Assembly: GCA_016795485.1 (NCBI GenBank)
Contig: JAEUHM010000041.1
Location: 310,001 to 374,000 of the forward strand
Length of the DNA stretch: 64,000 bases
Reading direction: 5' to 3'
Origin: Verrucomicrobiaceae bacterium
Lineage (GTDB): Bacteria; Verrucomicrobiota; Verrucomicrobiia; Verrucomicrobiales; Verrucomicrobiaceae
The position numbers and the translations under genes were made by a program. This document shows positions 63,644 through 64,000 of this stretch, in pieces. Positions within the stretch are counted from its first letter, which is position 1, and each line of letters opens with the position of its first letter. The notes beneath the pieces are model-generated. The model searched no databases, was not told the origin of the DNA, and was given only the letters and a program-made list of their open reading frames with translations.

Positions 63644-64000
63644 ATGAATAAACTCACTTTTGTTGCATTCCTGAGCTTGGCGGCAGTTTCTGCTGCCCAA
63701 GATGACTTTCCACTCACTGCGGACTCCAAGCCGCAAGCCGGAGTGCCCAAGGGCGAAATCATCAAGGGAGTCTATGAGGCAGGAGAGGGTGGCGTTTTCC
63801 CAGGCACTAGCCGGGAATATCAAATCTATCTGCCTGCGGGCCATGACAAGCAACATGCTGCCCCGATGATGCTGTTTCAAGATGGGGTCATCTATCAGGC
63901 GCCTACCGTTTTTGACAATTTGATCGCAAAAAAGGAGATTCCTCCCCTGGTGGGCATTTTTGTCCGCCCGGGCGTTGTCCCACCAGCCGATGAGAATGCC
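63644..64000 (+). CDS. Exported esterase (IroE/enterochelin-esterase-like), 3' end missing
   Basis: The gene begins at ATG 63644 and runs off the window after 119 codons. It has a Sec signal (MNKLTFVAFLSLAAVSAAQ), then the N-terminal part of the esterase D/enterochelin-esterase-like fold: FPGTSREYQIYLPAG, APMMLFQDGVIYQAP, and PLVGIFVRPGVVP. The nucleophile elbow lies beyond the window, so activity cannot be judged. It is 52 bp downstream of the LRR gene on the same strand. Confidence 0.78.
   Translation, partial: MNKLTFVAFLSLAAVSAAQDDFPLTADSKPQAGVPKGEIIKGVYEAGEGGVFPGTSREYQIYLPAGHDKQHAAPMMLFQDGVIYQAPTVFDNLIAKKEIPPLVGIFVRPGVVPPADENA

Overview
The window looks like a chromosomal segment of a Verrucomicrobiota bacterium, most likely in or near the Verrucomicrobiaceae (Prosthecobacter/Verrucomicrobium type). 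The evidence is four gene pairs of the planctomycete/verrucomicrobial DUF1549-DUF1553 plus DUF1501 type, an ECF sigma factor divergent from a large Ser/Thr kinase, a Gram-negative outer-membrane assembly set (bamA, skp, lpxD), many Sec/Tat and lipobox signals, a short AtpH, and few recognisable Shine-Dalgarno sequences. DNA is moderately GC-rich. I see no transposase, integrase, phage gene or CRISPR array.

Layout. 1-5.1 kb: end of a SixA-like phosphatase, a secreted Cys-rich protein, a lipoprotein-nth pair and ftsK. 5.2-7.6 kb: a minus-strand TPR-plsY-gpsA phospholipid operon. 7.7-11.8 kb: di-haem peroxidase, Tat lipoprotein amidohydrolase, ppnP, and a class II terpene-cyclase-like protein. 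11.9-19.8 kb: two DUF1549/1553-DUF1501 pairs facing each other. 19.8-24.6 kb: S41 protease, zinc-ribbon protein, PQQ-type beta-propeller, CPBP membrane protease. 24.6-30.2 kb: an accessory-looking, GC-rich block with an unrecognised gene, a GGAGAC/GTCTCC repeat field, a 1143-residue Ser/Thr kinase and a divergent sigma factor.

30.2-37.6 kb: a complete F-type ATP synthase operon on the minus strand, atpB-E-F-H-A-G-[lipoprotein]-D-C, with an unrelated lipoprotein gene between atpG and atpD and strong stem-loops between atpE/atpF and atpD/atpC. The intergenic region shared with bamA carries a perfect CRP/FNR-type palindrome. 37.9-43.2 kb: bamA-skp-lpxD, then a lipoprotein and a flavin reductase. 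43.2-45.8 kb: tRNA-Leu(UAA), an ArnT/PMT-like glycosyltransferase and an alpha/beta hydrolase. 45.9-51.4 kb: beta-propeller protein and a third DUF1549/1553-DUF1501 pair, one member carrying a LamG-like insert. 51.4-56.7 kb: an 87-bp tandem repeat and a 1616-residue secreted beta-helix/Calx-beta protein. 56.9-60.6 kb: the fourth pair. 60.6-64 kb: a secreted PD-(D/E)XK-like protein, a porin, an internalin-like LRR protein and the start of an esterase.

Most of the window concerns the cell envelope and exported degradative machinery. The best candidates for undescribed biology are the lipoprotein inside the atp operon, the two repeat fields, the kinase/sigma pair, the stand-alone DxDD cyclase and the exported PD-(D/E)XK-like protein.
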